A program made the position numbers and the translations under genes. Below the pieces are notes generated by a model. That model ran no database searches and was not told the origin of the DNA. It saw only the letters and a list, made by a program, of their open reading frames with translations. DNA of 64,000 nt from an uncultured Verrucomicrobiae bacterium (lineage in GTDB: Bacteria > Verrucomicrobiota > Verrucomicrobiia > Limisphaerales > AAA164-E04), in contig CALSPN010000003.1 in assembly GCA_943788245.1 (NCBI GenBank), positions 59,478 to 123,477 on the forward strand, in the 5' to 3' direction. Below are positions 43,684 to 52,207 of this stretch, one piece after another. How positions within the stretch are numbered: position 1 is the stretch's first letter; each line of letters begins with the position of its first letter.

Positions 43684-44649
43684 TTACTTTGCGCCTTTGA
43701 CGGGGCTGATGAAAGATTGGTTTTGGCGGGCATCACGAAGGATTTCCAGCGGGTTTCTGCCACGCTTTTGATCCAGATTCGTGAGTATCTGCTCGTCGCT
43801 CAATGGGCAATCGATCCCATTTTCAGGAACCTCAGCCTTTGCCAGCCACAGCATGGCGTTCAAGATCACTTTTCTGAAATCAGGATTCCGCCAGTTGAGA
43901 TGGTTGTGAAGGCCGGTGAATCCGAAGCCTCGTCCACCGTTGGAGCGTTCGTATGCCCAGGCGACATGCTGCGGAAGGCCTGCGGCCACCGCCTTGCGCA
44001 CCTCGGGGTTCCCACTATGTGGGCCATCTTTTCGCTCCATCGTTTTTTCAGGAGCCACAGCTGAAAGAATAGGCGTAACGCCCTTCATGTTCTCTGGGAA
44101 TCGCATATGGAAATACCACTCATCATTGACCGCAAACGGTTGGACGCCGTTGGTAATCGGATGATCCGGAAAGCTTGTGAATTCAGCAGTCCAGTGAGGG
44201 TTGACCGACCAGTTTGTTTCAAAATATCCGCCCATCCATTCCAGGAACTCAGATCCTCCCTTATCCTTGGGAACTTCGACTCCATAATGAAGACACCCAA
44301 ATCCTGCACCATCACTCATCACCTTGCGTAATTGTGCTAACCTGCCTTCCTGAATGGCTAAATGGCTCCCACCACCCGTGCAGAAGACAACAACGGCATC
44401 CGCACCCTCCAGCGCATTGGGGGCCTCAGGCCAGCCACCTGTGTAAACATCAACTTCAACGCCGGAGACGCCTTGCAGGCAGCGTTCTATGAGCATACAG
44501 CCTGCTTTGTGTTCATGCTGAAGAACACCATGACTTGGCGGGCCTGCGATCAAGACAATGCGTTTGGTATCCGCCTTGAGATTTGTCGTTAAACTAAAAA
44601 CCCAAAGTAGGGCAAGAATGCATGGTCTTATCAAGTGATTGCATTTCAT
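43684..44649 (-). CDS. Exported ThuA-domain protein, copy 2
   Basis: A 321-residue paralogue of the downstream gene. A signal peptide ends near residue 26; then 'VLIAGPPSHGVLQHEH', 'FGCLHYGVEVPKDKGG', 'WYFHMRF' and 'GFTGLHNHLNWRN' match copy 1 in order. It has an extra Lys/Gly-rich loop before the C-terminal motif and a 30-residue tail. Only 17 bases separate it from the DUF1080 gene upstream, so the genes are transcribed together. Keeping two diverged copies side by side suggests different substrates or a heteromer. Confidence 0.87.
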   Translation of the reverse strand: MKCNHLIRPCILALLWVFSLTTNLKADTKRIVLIAGPPSHGVLQHEHKAGCMLIERCLQGVSGVEVDVYTGGWPEAPNALEGADAVVVFCTGGGSHLAIQEGRLAQLRKVMSDGAGFGCLHYGVEVPKDKGGSEFLEWMGGYFETNWSVNPHWTAEFTSFPDHPITNGVQPFAVNDEWYFHMRFPENMKGVTPILSAVAPEKTMERKDGPHSGNPEVRKAVAAGLPQHVAWAYERSNGGRGFGFTGLHNHLNWRNPDFRKVILNAMLWLAKAEVPENGIDCPLSDEQILTNLDQKRGRNPLEILRDARQNQSFISPVKGAK

Positions 44650-44666
44650 GATTCAATTCAGAATAC

Positions 44667-45674
44667 TTAGTTTTTGCGTGTAGCTGACCAGTTGAGAAGC
44701 ATCTCATCATTCAATGTGACTTCTCCCGAAAGGGCACCATTCGGTTTCATTTTTCCTCTATAGCTAGCGGTGACGGTTTGCCCTTCGTATTCACCGGATA
44801 TGTTAAACTCAACAACATCTCCGAATACGGTCCCTTTCACTGGGCTTTTACCCAGTAGCCCTTCATATTGCCCCAGGAGTTGGTTGCCCTGTTGTTGAAG
44901 ATGAAACACAGGATTACCGACTCCCTGGTCAGAGAAAACTTCCATATTCCACACGCCACCGATCTGGATGGGTTTTAGTTTCTTGATTTTGATGTCGCGA
45001 AACTGGACTGTCATTGGAGGGCCTGCGTGCAGTTGTAGTGCCAGGATCCCTGAGTCAACTTGCTTTTCTTTATCCTCATCGAGAACAATAGCTGTGACGC
45101 GACCGTTGATGACGTGGACGAAACGATTTTCTACAGCAATGATTTTGTAATCATTCCAATCCTCATTCTTGATCTGGGATTGAATATCTTCAGATGCTCC
45201 CAACGAGCCAAGAACCTCCACTTTATGTTTGTCTCCATTGCGTGCAATACTGGTCATCTGACCCCGTTGTGCCAGAATGCCTCGACCTCTCTCTTCATAC
45301 AAGATGCCTGAGTAGGTTTTGCCTGCTTCGAAATCTCCCTGATAACCTCCAACAACCCAATTACCCAGTTCCTTGCTCCGATACTGAATGCCTGAATTGC
45401 CATTGATGATTTTATACTGCAAGCGCAATTCAAAATCATCCACCTTACCGTCACGCCAGATAATGAAGGTATTGCCTTTGGTTGGGTTTTCCTTGGTGGT
45501 CTGACCTGTAATCGCACCATCGCGAACAGACCAGAATTTAGGGTTTCCATCCCAGCCGTCCAGGTTTTTACCGTTGAAGAGCGAAGTAAAACCCTCGTTG
45601 TCTGCGGCACTTGCTTGCCAGGTTAAACCCGCGCACAGGGCCGTTGCCAGAATGGATCGCATGAATTGTTTCAT
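44667..45674 (-). CDS. Exported DUF1080 (3-keto-disaccharide hydrolase-like) protein
   Basis: A 335-residue secreted protein. Signal peptide to about residue 23 ('WQASAADNEG'). The DUF1080 jelly roll spans about 25-215, with the family's 'SLFNGKNLDGWDGNPKFW', 'FELRLQYKI' and 'GNSGIQYRS' motifs. Family members are linked with hydrolysis or elimination of 3-keto-glycosides and with laminarin-like folds. The last 100 residues form a separate beta-rich domain that I do not recognise. ATG 45662 is an alternative start. A GC-rich palindrome with T run lies just upstream (45689-45716). Confidence 0.87.
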   Translation of the reverse strand: MKQFMRSILATALCAGLTWQASAADNEGFTSLFNGKNLDGWDGNPKFWSVRDGAITGQTTKENPTKGNTFIIWRDGKVDDFELRLQYKIINGNSGIQYRSKELGNWVVGGYQGDFEAGKTYSGILYEERGRGILAQRGQMTSIARNGDKHKVEVLGSLGASEDIQSQIKNEDWNDYKIIAVENRFVHVINGRVTAIVLDEDKEKQVDSGILALQLHAGPPMTVQFRDIKIKKLKPIQIGGVWNMEVFSDQGVGNPVFHLQQQGNQLLGQYEGLLGKSPVKGTVFGDVVEFNISGEYEGQTVTASYRGKMKPNGALSGEVTLNDEMLLNWSATRKN

Positions 45675-45688
45675 AATGGTAAAAATAA

Positions 45689-45716
45689 GGCCGGAAAATC
45701 CGGCCGGTTTTTTTTT
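45689..45716. terminator. Bidirectional palindromic hairpin between two minus-strand genes
   Basis: GGCCGG/CCGGCC arms (45689-45694 / 45700-45705) with a five-base loop. On the plus strand a run of T follows at once; on the minus strand a T-rich stretch follows. For the minus-strand operon it may act as a partial terminator or attenuator ahead of the DUF1080 gene, whose ATG lies 14 bases away. Confidence 0.55.
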
Positions 45717-45733
45717 ATTGGATGCTCTTTAAG

Positions 45734-46579
45734 TTACTTGATGTTTTTCTTCAGGAACTTGAGACCTTTCACTGCAATCTCATCCCGAGTGGGTTCCATG
45801 CGACGCCAGATAGCAGCCGCCTTTGCGATAACCTTGACGTCTGTGGTGAAGGATTCGATCACCACGTCACCCTTGTATCTGATGGATTTCAGAGCAGCAA
45901 CAATCGGTTTCCAGTCGATGTGGTCGTTGCCCGGGGTTCCACGGTCACTTCCGCAGGCATGGAAATGTCCCAGTAGTTTGCCGGCCTTCTTGATGGCTTT
46001 TGCTTGATTCTTCTCTTCGATGTTCATGTGGAATGTGTCGAGGTGCAATTTCAGCGCCTTGCTATCCACATCCTTGATCATTTTCAGACCTTGATCACAG
46101 GTATTGATAAAATCTGTTTCGAAACGATTCAAAGGTTCGAGACAGATGGTGCGGCCTCGATCCTCTGCGTATTTACTCAGGGTTTTGAGGTTCTTGACCA
46201 CCGTTTTCCACTGGGCGGCATATTCCTTGGCGGGAACTGCGTCGGCGCGGCCGACAGCAGAATAGACCGGGCCAATCAACGATGGGCAGTCCAGAATGAC
46301 CATCTGATCTATGAGAGCCTTCATGTAGGCAAGCCCTGTTTTCTGTTGCTGGGCTGTTCCTCGCAAATCGCGGTCAGGTGACATACAGGCACATACCGAT
46401 CCGCAAACAAGATCGTTGCGGTCCAGTGCGGCTTTCACCCTCTCAGGATTAATGTGCGACGGATCCTCCACCGGGATTTCTATCGTATCAAAACCCCATT
46501 TTTTGAACTTGGGCAGGAGGCCAGTGCTCCGCGTGGTGAAGGGGGATGTGAACAGAAAGGTATTAATTCCAAATCTCAT
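45734..46579 (-). CDS. Sugar phosphate isomerase/epimerase (xylose-isomerase-like TIM barrel)
   Basis: A 281-residue cytoplasmic TIM-barrel enzyme related to D-tagatose/D-psicose 3-epimerases and YcjR. The metal ligands can be placed in 'CLEPLNRFE' (Glu), 'LHLDTFHMN' (Asp and His), the His of 'GHFHACGSDR' and the C-terminal 'VIESF' (Glu). ATG 46579, with an AAGGAG ribosome site about 12 bases before it, is preferred over the open extension to 46651, which would overlap the glycosyltransferase gene. Together with the Gfo/Idh/MocA and DUF1080 proteins it fits a keto-sugar pathway, where such enzymes epimerise 3-keto-hexoses. Confidence 0.88.
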   Translation of the reverse strand: MRFGINTFLFTSPFTTRSTGLLPKFKKWGFDTIEIPVEDPSHINPERVKAALDRNDLVCGSVCACMSPDRDLRGTAQQQKTGLAYMKALIDQMVILDCPSLIGPVYSAVGRADAVPAKEYAAQWKTVVKNLKTLSKYAEDRGRTICLEPLNRFETDFINTCDQGLKMIKDVDSKALKLHLDTFHMNIEEKNQAKAIKKAGKLLGHFHACGSDRGTPGNDHIDWKPIVAALKSIRYKGDVVIESFTTDVKVIAKAAAIWRRMEPTRDEIAVKGLKFLKKNIK

Positions 46580-46622
46580 AGCTAAGGGTAATCTCCTTCG
46601 AATTATATTCCTGGATTGTTTC

Positions 46623-47663
46623 CTAACAAGCTTTTTGTCCAAGGGCTTCAATCATCGTTTGGACACGGTGGCTGTAGGTGTGATGCCCAAGAACGCGCTT
46701 GCGCGCCTTCATGGCGATCTCTTCGGCGCGGTATGGGTCATACTTGAGGGATCGATAAACCAGTGGCACCTCATCCCAATCCCGATATACGACGAGCTCT
46801 TCGTATGGATCGAATTGGAGTTCAAGATCAGGGACCCATTTCGTGAGCATCAGGTTCTGGCAGGCTGCTACTTCAAATACCCTGAAGTTCAGTCCGTTCA
46901 GATTCTTGGGCCTTCGTGGTAGATCCAGTACGACCGCATATTCCTGATAAAGTCGATTCAGGGTGTTTGAATCCAAGTTTTTGCTTTTTAACTTCGTCCA
47001 CCAATTCGTGGTTTTTGGGCCTTCCCAGATAACAGGCACTCCTCTGAGGCGTAGTCGATTGAGGGTTTTTAATCGTGACTCGGTAACGCTTCCCGCAAAG
47101 ATGATTTTATTTTCCCTTGAATCCACGCCTGAAGGGGCAAACCGCCTCTCATTAACCGCAAGAGGTAAATATTTCATCTTTCCATCCTCATCGTGTCTTA
47201 CTTTCTGCAGCGATTCCTGCATGGAGGAGTCGGAATAAAAAACATGGTCAAAACATTGGATGCCCTTCCAGGAAGTTCGTCTGCAGTCACTGAACCACGC
47301 TGCCAGTGTAGCTTTTTTCTTGAGATCCCTCTGAATGGCTTTGAAGAATGCGGATGTCATTCCAAAGGGGTCAAGGAACAGGATAAGCCGTGGAGCGGCC
47401 TTGTTGACTTGATCTCGGATACGCTGGATCGCGGGCTCGTCCGGGTCAAGATTCATGTATCCATGCCGATACTCAAACCATCGTTCTTCCAGTCGTTCAG
47501 GTTCAAGTGCAGCAATGTGACATGCAGCTCCGTGGCGCTCGAACGCATCGCTTACGTCTGGAGCCCAATGATTAACCCGCGTGTCTGCAACGATAAGAAC
47601 ATTCGATTCAAATCGCTTTTTTGCGACGTTTTTTTTCTTGGATGGCGTGTGTTCGGAATGCAT
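46623..47663 (-). CDS. CgeB-like family glycosyltransferase
   Basis: A GT-B-type glycosyltransferase of about 346 residues. The N-terminal half starts with 'NVLIVADTRVNHWAPD' and contains 'FSDCRRTSW'; the C-terminal half has the 'FAGSVTESR' strand and the nucleotide-sugar-binding 'LNFRVFEVAACQNLMLTKWVPDL', where Arg, Phe-Glu and Ala-Cys match the CgeB/Glyco_trans_1_2 signature. Its acceptor is unknown; CgeB relatives decorate envelope or spore-surface molecules. TTG 47690 would add nine residues. It lies between the Xer recombinase and the sugar isomerase genes, all on one strand with short gaps. Confidence 0.82.
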   Translation of the reverse strand: MHSEHTPSKKKNVAKKRFESNVLIVADTRVNHWAPDVSDAFERHGAACHIAALEPERLEERWFEYRHGYMNLDPDEPAIQRIRDQVNKAAPRLILFLDPFGMTSAFFKAIQRDLKKKATLAAWFSDCRRTSWKGIQCFDHVFYSDSSMQESLQKVRHDEDGKMKYLPLAVNERRFAPSGVDSRENKIIFAGSVTESRLKTLNRLRLRGVPVIWEGPKTTNWWTKLKSKNLDSNTLNRLYQEYAVVLDLPRRPKNLNGLNFRVFEVAACQNLMLTKWVPDLELQFDPYEELVVYRDWDEVPLVYRSLKYDPYRAEEIAMKARKRVLGHHTYSHRVQTMIEALGQKAC

Positions 47664-47723
47664 GGATGAATCGTTCAATGACTGGGACAAGCATGCGTAG
47701 AAGCCTTCTGGTTTGCAAATGCT

Positions 47724-48683
47724 TTATGCTCTGGGGTGAGCTTGGTCATAGACACGTTTCAATCGATCAGTCGTCAGGTGAGTGTAAATTTGCGTGGTGA
47801 CCAAGTGTGCATGCCCGAGAAGCTCCTGGACACTCCTCAAGTCGGCTCCCGCATTGAGCATGTGGGTGGCGAAGCTGTGCCGTAATTTGTGAGGCGTAAG
47901 GTTTGGATCCAGCCCAGCATAGAGTAGATAAAGTTTCAGCCTACTTTGGATTAGCCTTGGGTAGAGCGCCTTTCCGTTGGCGAGTTTTGAATAAAATACC
48001 GGCTGTTCAGCTTTTTGTGGGTGGCCGATTCTATCCCAGTAGAGACGAATTGAATCCAGGGCAGGTGCTCCAATGGGAGTCATCCTTTCCTTCTTTCCCT
48101 TACCCTCGACAAGTATGAGCTGATCCTCCCAGAAAAGATCACTTACCTTGAGCCCGCAAAGTTCACTGATCCGCAGCCCGCACGAATAGAATGTTTCAAG
48201 CACTGCGGAATCCCTCAGAAACGTTTCCGGCGAAGTTCTTGTTTTTCGATTGCTCCTTTTTTTTTCCCAGGCCTTGGCTGGAGCTTCCAGCAGTGCATGG
48301 ATTTGCTCGGGTGTCAGGAATTGAGGTAGTCGTTTTTCTTTTTTGGGCAGCAGGATATTTCGAATAGGAGATTCTTCTACCCTGCCTTTGCGGATGAGGA
48401 ATTTATAAAAAGTCCTCAAGGCGCTGAATCGAATCTGGGTCGAGGATCGACTGTATTCTTTTCTGCCGAGAAATCTCAAATATGCACGAAACGAATCACG
48501 GTCAAGCGCCTTCCAGTCAGGTGCTGATCTCAGGGTTTTCTGGTGCCATACAACAAATTCATTAAGTGTCTGTGCGTAATTTCGGCAAGTGTGGTCCGAA
48601 GCAGCACGTGCACCCTTCAATTCTTCCATGAAGGCATCAATGAGCGGATCATGAACGGCGCAATTGGAATCAGTGGCGCCCAT
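47724..48683 (-). CDS. Tyrosine recombinase XerC/XerD
   Basis: A 319-residue site-specific recombinase that resolves chromosome dimers at dif. An N-terminal SAM-like core-binding domain (about 8-95) is followed by the catalytic domain with all active-site residues: Arg in 'SCGLRISELCGL', the 'HKLRHSFATH' box (His, Arg), His in 'LLGHAHLVTTQIYTHL' and the nucleophilic Tyr in the same motif. The phylogenetic type (C or D) cannot be settled by eye. It is 11 bases downstream of the topoisomerase gene, an arrangement that suggests joint expression. Confidence 0.92.
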   Translation of the reverse strand: MGATDSNCAVHDPLIDAFMEELKGARAASDHTCRNYAQTLNEFVVWHQKTLRSAPDWKALDRDSFRAYLRFLGRKEYSRSSTQIRFSALRTFYKFLIRKGRVEESPIRNILLPKKEKRLPQFLTPEQIHALLEAPAKAWEKKRSNRKTRTSPETFLRDSAVLETFYSCGLRISELCGLKVSDLFWEDQLILVEGKGKKERMTPIGAPALDSIRLYWDRIGHPQKAEQPVFYSKLANGKALYPRLIQSRLKLYLLYAGLDPNLTPHKLRHSFATHMLNAGADLRSVQELLGHAHLVTTQIYTHLTTDRLKRVYDQAHPRA

Positions 48684-48694
48684 AATACGTTGGG

Positions 48695-51523
48695 TCAGGA
48701 CTCTGAATCTGAATCGCTTGCACCTTCCTCGCGGGGCGCAAATTCAAAACCTACTTTACCTTTGTCTTCAACCACAAGAGCAGCCTCAAATGGGAAGCCT
48801 CGTTTTGAGACGAACCCCTTCAAGAAGTCGGTGCGACCTGAGTCGAGAAGCTTTTTGATTTGATCCTCCTCAACAGCTTGTTGCAGCACCACCTTGCCCG
48901 ACTTGAATTTACACGGCTTGGTGTCTCGTTGGGAATGCTCGCAAAGGTAGTCAGATTCACTCGCAAAAACATTTCCTTCACAGCGAGGGCACTTGCCCAA
49001 GGGGCTTTGTCCTTCAAAACTGATTTTTTTGGCAGGCTCTTCTGATTTTTTGGCGGATTTTTTCTTACTCTTTCTGGGTTCAAATTCAAAGGAAACACCC
49101 CCGTCCTTGATCGCCAGAAAGGCATTGAAAGCACGTCCGGTTCTGTTCGAGATGAATTTGTTGATAAGTTCGGTTTTACCGTTTTCGAGCAACTTTCGAA
49201 CTTGTGACGGTTCAATTTCTCTTTGCAGTATGATTTTACCGGTTTTGAAGTCGCAGTTTTTGTCGGGGCCCTTCGACTTTTCACAGACATAATGCATGCC
49301 ATGTCCATAGACATTCGCTTTGCATTTTGGACAGGCACCTAAAGATTCTTTGTCTGAAAAATCGACTTCTTCTTCATCGTTCTCTTTGTCCTTGTCTTTG
49401 TCTCCAAAATCAAACTCCAGTTTGTGTTCCTCACCCAGTTTGATGATGGCAGCGAAAGGCCAGCCTTGTTTACTGCGGAAACCCTGAAGCGGACCCACCG
49501 TGCCTTTGGTCAAGATGGTTTCCATCTCCTCAGGTTCAAATTGACGTCCTGACAATATCTTCCAGACTGAAAAATCACACGCCGAACATTGGTAGGTTTT
49601 GTAGGTCTCCTTGACTTTGCCTTCACATTTAGGACAAGGAGTGCTCAGCACACCGAAGTCACCAGGCACAGTATCACTGTCAAATGATTTGGCTTGCTCA
49701 ACAATTTTACGGGTCATTTCCTGGATTTCAGACATGAAAGAATCTCGATCCAGTTGCCCTTGTTCCATGAGTTTTAGTTTATGTTCCCAATCACCTGTGA
49801 GTTCTGGAGAACAAAGCTCTGGGATTTGTAATCCGCGCAAAAGAGTAATCAGGCTGAATGCCTTGGCGGTTGGTTGTAATTCCCGCTGATTGCGAATCAC
49901 ATATTTTTCGCGGATTAAATTCTCAATGATGGACGCACGCGTTGCCGGAGTCCCAAGGCCTTTTGCCCCCATGGCTTCCCTGAGCTCCTCATCATCCACA
50001 AGTTTGCCTGCACCTTCCATGGCGGAAAGCAAAGTGGCTTCTGAATAGCGGGGAGAGGGCTTTGTTTGATTTTCTCTCAGATCGAGCTCCTGTGTGGCAA
50101 CAGTTTCGCCGTTTTCAACTGGAGTCAGGTGATCAGCCTCACCGGTTGGCAGGGCTTTGCCATACACTTCAAGCCAACCTGGATTGATCAATATTTTCCC
50201 ATCCGTTTTAAAGGCCTCCTCCATCACTCGGGTGATGCGCGTTGTGATTTGATATTCTGCGGGAGGGAAAAAGACAGCAAGAAAGCGGCGGACCACCATA
50301 TCATAAATCTTTTGCTCGTCATCGTTCAGCTTCTTCTTGGGGCCCAGCGAAGTAGGGATGATGGCAAAGTGATCTGATATCTTGGCATTATTGAAAATGC
50401 GCTTGTTGGGTTTGACCCAGCTGTTTCTCTCAATCTTTGAGGCTGAGCTCTCGTAACTGGAACCGGTAAATGCCTTCAATGTTTCCTTTACCGTTCCCAG
50501 ATAATCTTCCGGAAGGGCGCGCGAATCTGTCCTTGGATAGGTCAGCATTTTATGGCGTTCGTACAAAGCCTGAGCCAATTGCAGCGTACGTCCAGCTGGT
50601 AATCCGAATCGAGAATTGGCTTCTCTCTGCAAGCTGGTTAAATCGTATAGCAAGGGGGAAAGCTGTTTGCTGGGCCTTTTCTCTTCAGTAACGGTTCCCG
50701 ACTGATTCAGACATTTTTTCTGAATTTCCTCAGCAAGCTCTTTGGACCAAATGCGCTCTGGTCTCAGGTCTGGATCACTTTCTTTGTCTTTCTTTCTGAA
50801 GCCTTCGTCAAACCAGCGGCCTTCATAATGTCCGGCTTTGGCCTGGAAATTGGCATGCAATTCCCAATAGTTTCGTTCAACGAACTTCTTAATCTTCTGT
50901 TCGCGATCCACTAGAATCGTGAGTGTTGGTGTTTGGACTCGCCCGACGGTGGTCAGGAAGAAGCCGCCCGATTTCGAGTTGAAAGCGGTCATTGCTCGTG
51001 TGCCGTTGATACCCACCAGCCAGTCGGATTCCGAGCGGCAAACGGCCGCGCATGCCAATGGAAGCATTGCTTCATCCGATCTCAATTTTTGAAATCCATC
51101 ACGGATTGCCTGCTTGGTCATGGATTGAAGCCACAGGCGTCTGATAGTTTTTTTGGTTTTGGATTCCGAGATAATGTGGCGAAAGATCAATTCTCCCTCG
51201 CGACCTGCATCACAGCCATTAATCACTTCTTCCACATCTTTCCGCTTGATGAGGCGCTTGAGTAGCTTGAGTCTCGATTCAGTTTTGCTGATCGGTTTGA
51301 GTGCGAAGTGGTCCGGGATAACGGGCAACTGGGCGAAGGTCCATTTACCTCGTTTGACTTCAGTCTCGGGAGGAACGGTGAGTTCCAATAAATGACCTAC
51401 AGCCGAGGCAACCACATACTGGTCACTCTCGAAGTAGTCATTCTTTTTATCAAAACCGCCCAAGGCACGGCTGATATCCTGAGCGACGGACGGCTTTTCT
51501 GCGATGATCAATGACTTACCCAT
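48695..51523 (-). CDS. topB: DNA topoisomerase III (type IA) with three C-terminal zinc-binding repeats
   Basis: A type IA topoisomerase of 942 residues that relaxes and decatenates DNA. The Toprim domain is at the N-terminus ('SLIIAEKPSVAQDIS', 'GCDAGREGELIF'), and the nucleophile is Tyr329 in 'MLTYPRTDSRALP'; 'VGRVQTPTL' is the conserved gate motif. After about residue 610 come three repeats, each with a CPKC/CPRC-type zinc half-site followed by a domain of about 60 residues ending in '(F/L)(E/D)F'. The repeats resemble those on chlamydial and planctomycetal topoisomerases. Acidic and Lys-rich linkers join the repeats. The start is divergent from a small membrane-protein frame. Confidence 0.92.
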   Translation of the reverse strand: MGKSLIIAEKPSVAQDISRALGGFDKKNDYFESDQYVVASAVGHLLELTVPPETEVKRGKWTFAQLPVIPDHFALKPISKTESRLKLLKRLIKRKDVEEVINGCDAGREGELIFRHIISESKTKKTIRRLWLQSMTKQAIRDGFQKLRSDEAMLPLACAAVCRSESDWLVGINGTRAMTAFNSKSGGFFLTTVGRVQTPTLTILVDREQKIKKFVERNYWELHANFQAKAGHYEGRWFDEGFRKKDKESDPDLRPERIWSKELAEEIQKKCLNQSGTVTEEKRPSKQLSPLLYDLTSLQREANSRFGLPAGRTLQLAQALYERHKMLTYPRTDSRALPEDYLGTVKETLKAFTGSSYESSASKIERNSWVKPNKRIFNNAKISDHFAIIPTSLGPKKKLNDDEQKIYDMVVRRFLAVFFPPAEYQITTRITRVMEEAFKTDGKILINPGWLEVYGKALPTGEADHLTPVENGETVATQELDLRENQTKPSPRYSEATLLSAMEGAGKLVDDEELREAMGAKGLGTPATRASIIENLIREKYVIRNQRELQPTAKAFSLITLLRGLQIPELCSPELTGDWEHKLKLMEQGQLDRDSFMSEIQEMTRKIVEQAKSFDSDTVPGDFGVLSTPCPKCEGKVKETYKTYQCSACDFSVWKILSGRQFEPEEMETILTKGTVGPLQGFRSKQGWPFAAIIKLGEEHKLEFDFGDKDKDKENDEEEVDFSDKESLGACPKCKANVYGHGMHYVCEKSKGPDKNCDFKTGKIILQREIEPSQVRKLLENGKTELINKFISNRTGRAFNAFLAIKDGGVSFEFEPRKSKKKSAKKSEEPAKKISFEGQSPLGKCPRCEGNVFASESDYLCEHSQRDTKPCKFKSGKVVLQQAVEEDQIKKLLDSGRTDFLKGFVSKRGFPFEAALVVEDKGKVGFEFAPREEGASDSDSES

Positions 51524-51662
51524 GAGCTATGTTGGCAACGGTTACCAACCGTTGCCCGATACTTGCAAGTGTTTTTTGGCCGAAAGCGCATTTTTCTTTT
51601 CAGGCATACTGGCTGATTCATGTGGTAAGTATGGCTTGAGATTCTCCAGAAATACACTTGCC

Positions 51663-51797
51663 ATGTGGAGCTGGAACTTCATGATTGCGTGTCTGTTGGC
51701 TTCATTTGGAGAGGCTCCATTGACTGAAATGATTACACTAATTTTTAAAACATTGATTGCCATAGGGTTTGGTTTGATCATGGTAGCATTGCTGTGA
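51663..51797 (+). CDS. Possible small membrane protein
   Basis: A hydrophobic 44-residue frame from ATG 51663, with two predicted membrane stretches (about residues 5-13 and 25-44), ending in an ATGA overlap with the next gene's start. The coupling supports it as real; the open frame extends upstream to 51504, into the topoisomerase start, but that part does not look like protein. Function unknown. Confidence 0.4.
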   Translation: MWSWNFMIACLLASFGEAPLTEMITLIFKTLIAIGFGLIMVALL

Positions 51798-52207
51798 TGA
51801 AACCCCCTTCAGGACCTTGGAATCTCAAATTGCTGAAAGATCCTTTCTGGGGTATCTCCATCGCATGCTATGTCATTCACAGGTTTTGGCAGGCCTTGAG
51901 TCCTGATTCTGGTTGGATGGATCGTCATTGGAATGATCTATGGATGCTTCCTTGCGCTCTCCCGTTGATATTGAGCCTCTACGGTGCATTAGGACTGCGT
52001 GCCCATGCATTGCGGGTTACCGGGGCTGAAATCTTCTGGCACGGCCTCTTATGGGGCTTTATGGCTGAATTCATAGGGCCTTTGTTGTTCGATCATGCGG
52101 TTTCAGATCTCTGGGATCTGCTTGCTTATGCCTTGGGTGGTTTTCTCATGTTTTTTCGCTGGCACTACACTGAACTTAGATTTTCACCCATTGCACTCCG
52201 GTTTTGA
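51794..52207 (+). CDS. Hypothetical multi-pass membrane protein
   Basis: A 137-residue protein with about four hydrophobic segments (near residues 20-35, 52-68, 82-100 and 108-124), rich in Trp and short loops. I do not recognise the family; the pattern of 'GFMAEFIGPLLFDHAVSDLWDLLAYALGG' (quoted in part only as the C-terminal half) recalls VanZ-like or DUF2238-like small membrane proteins, without certainty. It overlaps the preceding small ORF by an ATGA and the methyltransferase start by about 17 bases. Confidence 0.6.
   Translation: MMKPPSGPWNLKLLKDPFWGISIACYVIHRFWQALSPDSGWMDRHWNDLWMLPCALPLILSLYGALGLRAHALRVTGAEIFWHGLLWGFMAEFIGPLLFDHAVSDLWDLLAYALGGFLMFFRWHYTELRFSPIALRF

Noticed and set aside
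47724..48683. Xer recombinase considered as evidence for an integrated element
   Set aside because: No att-like repeats, tRNA or phage genes nearby; the sequence is of the chromosomal XerC/D type next to topB.
48820..49338. 172-codon frame inside topB on the same strand
   Set aside because: Out-of-frame reading of the Lys/Ser-rich zinc repeats; not a frameshift continuation, since topB itself is intact.
51504..51662. Upstream extension of the small membrane-protein frame
   Set aside because: Overlaps the topoisomerase start and does not look like protein; the ATG at 51663 or later is more plausible.
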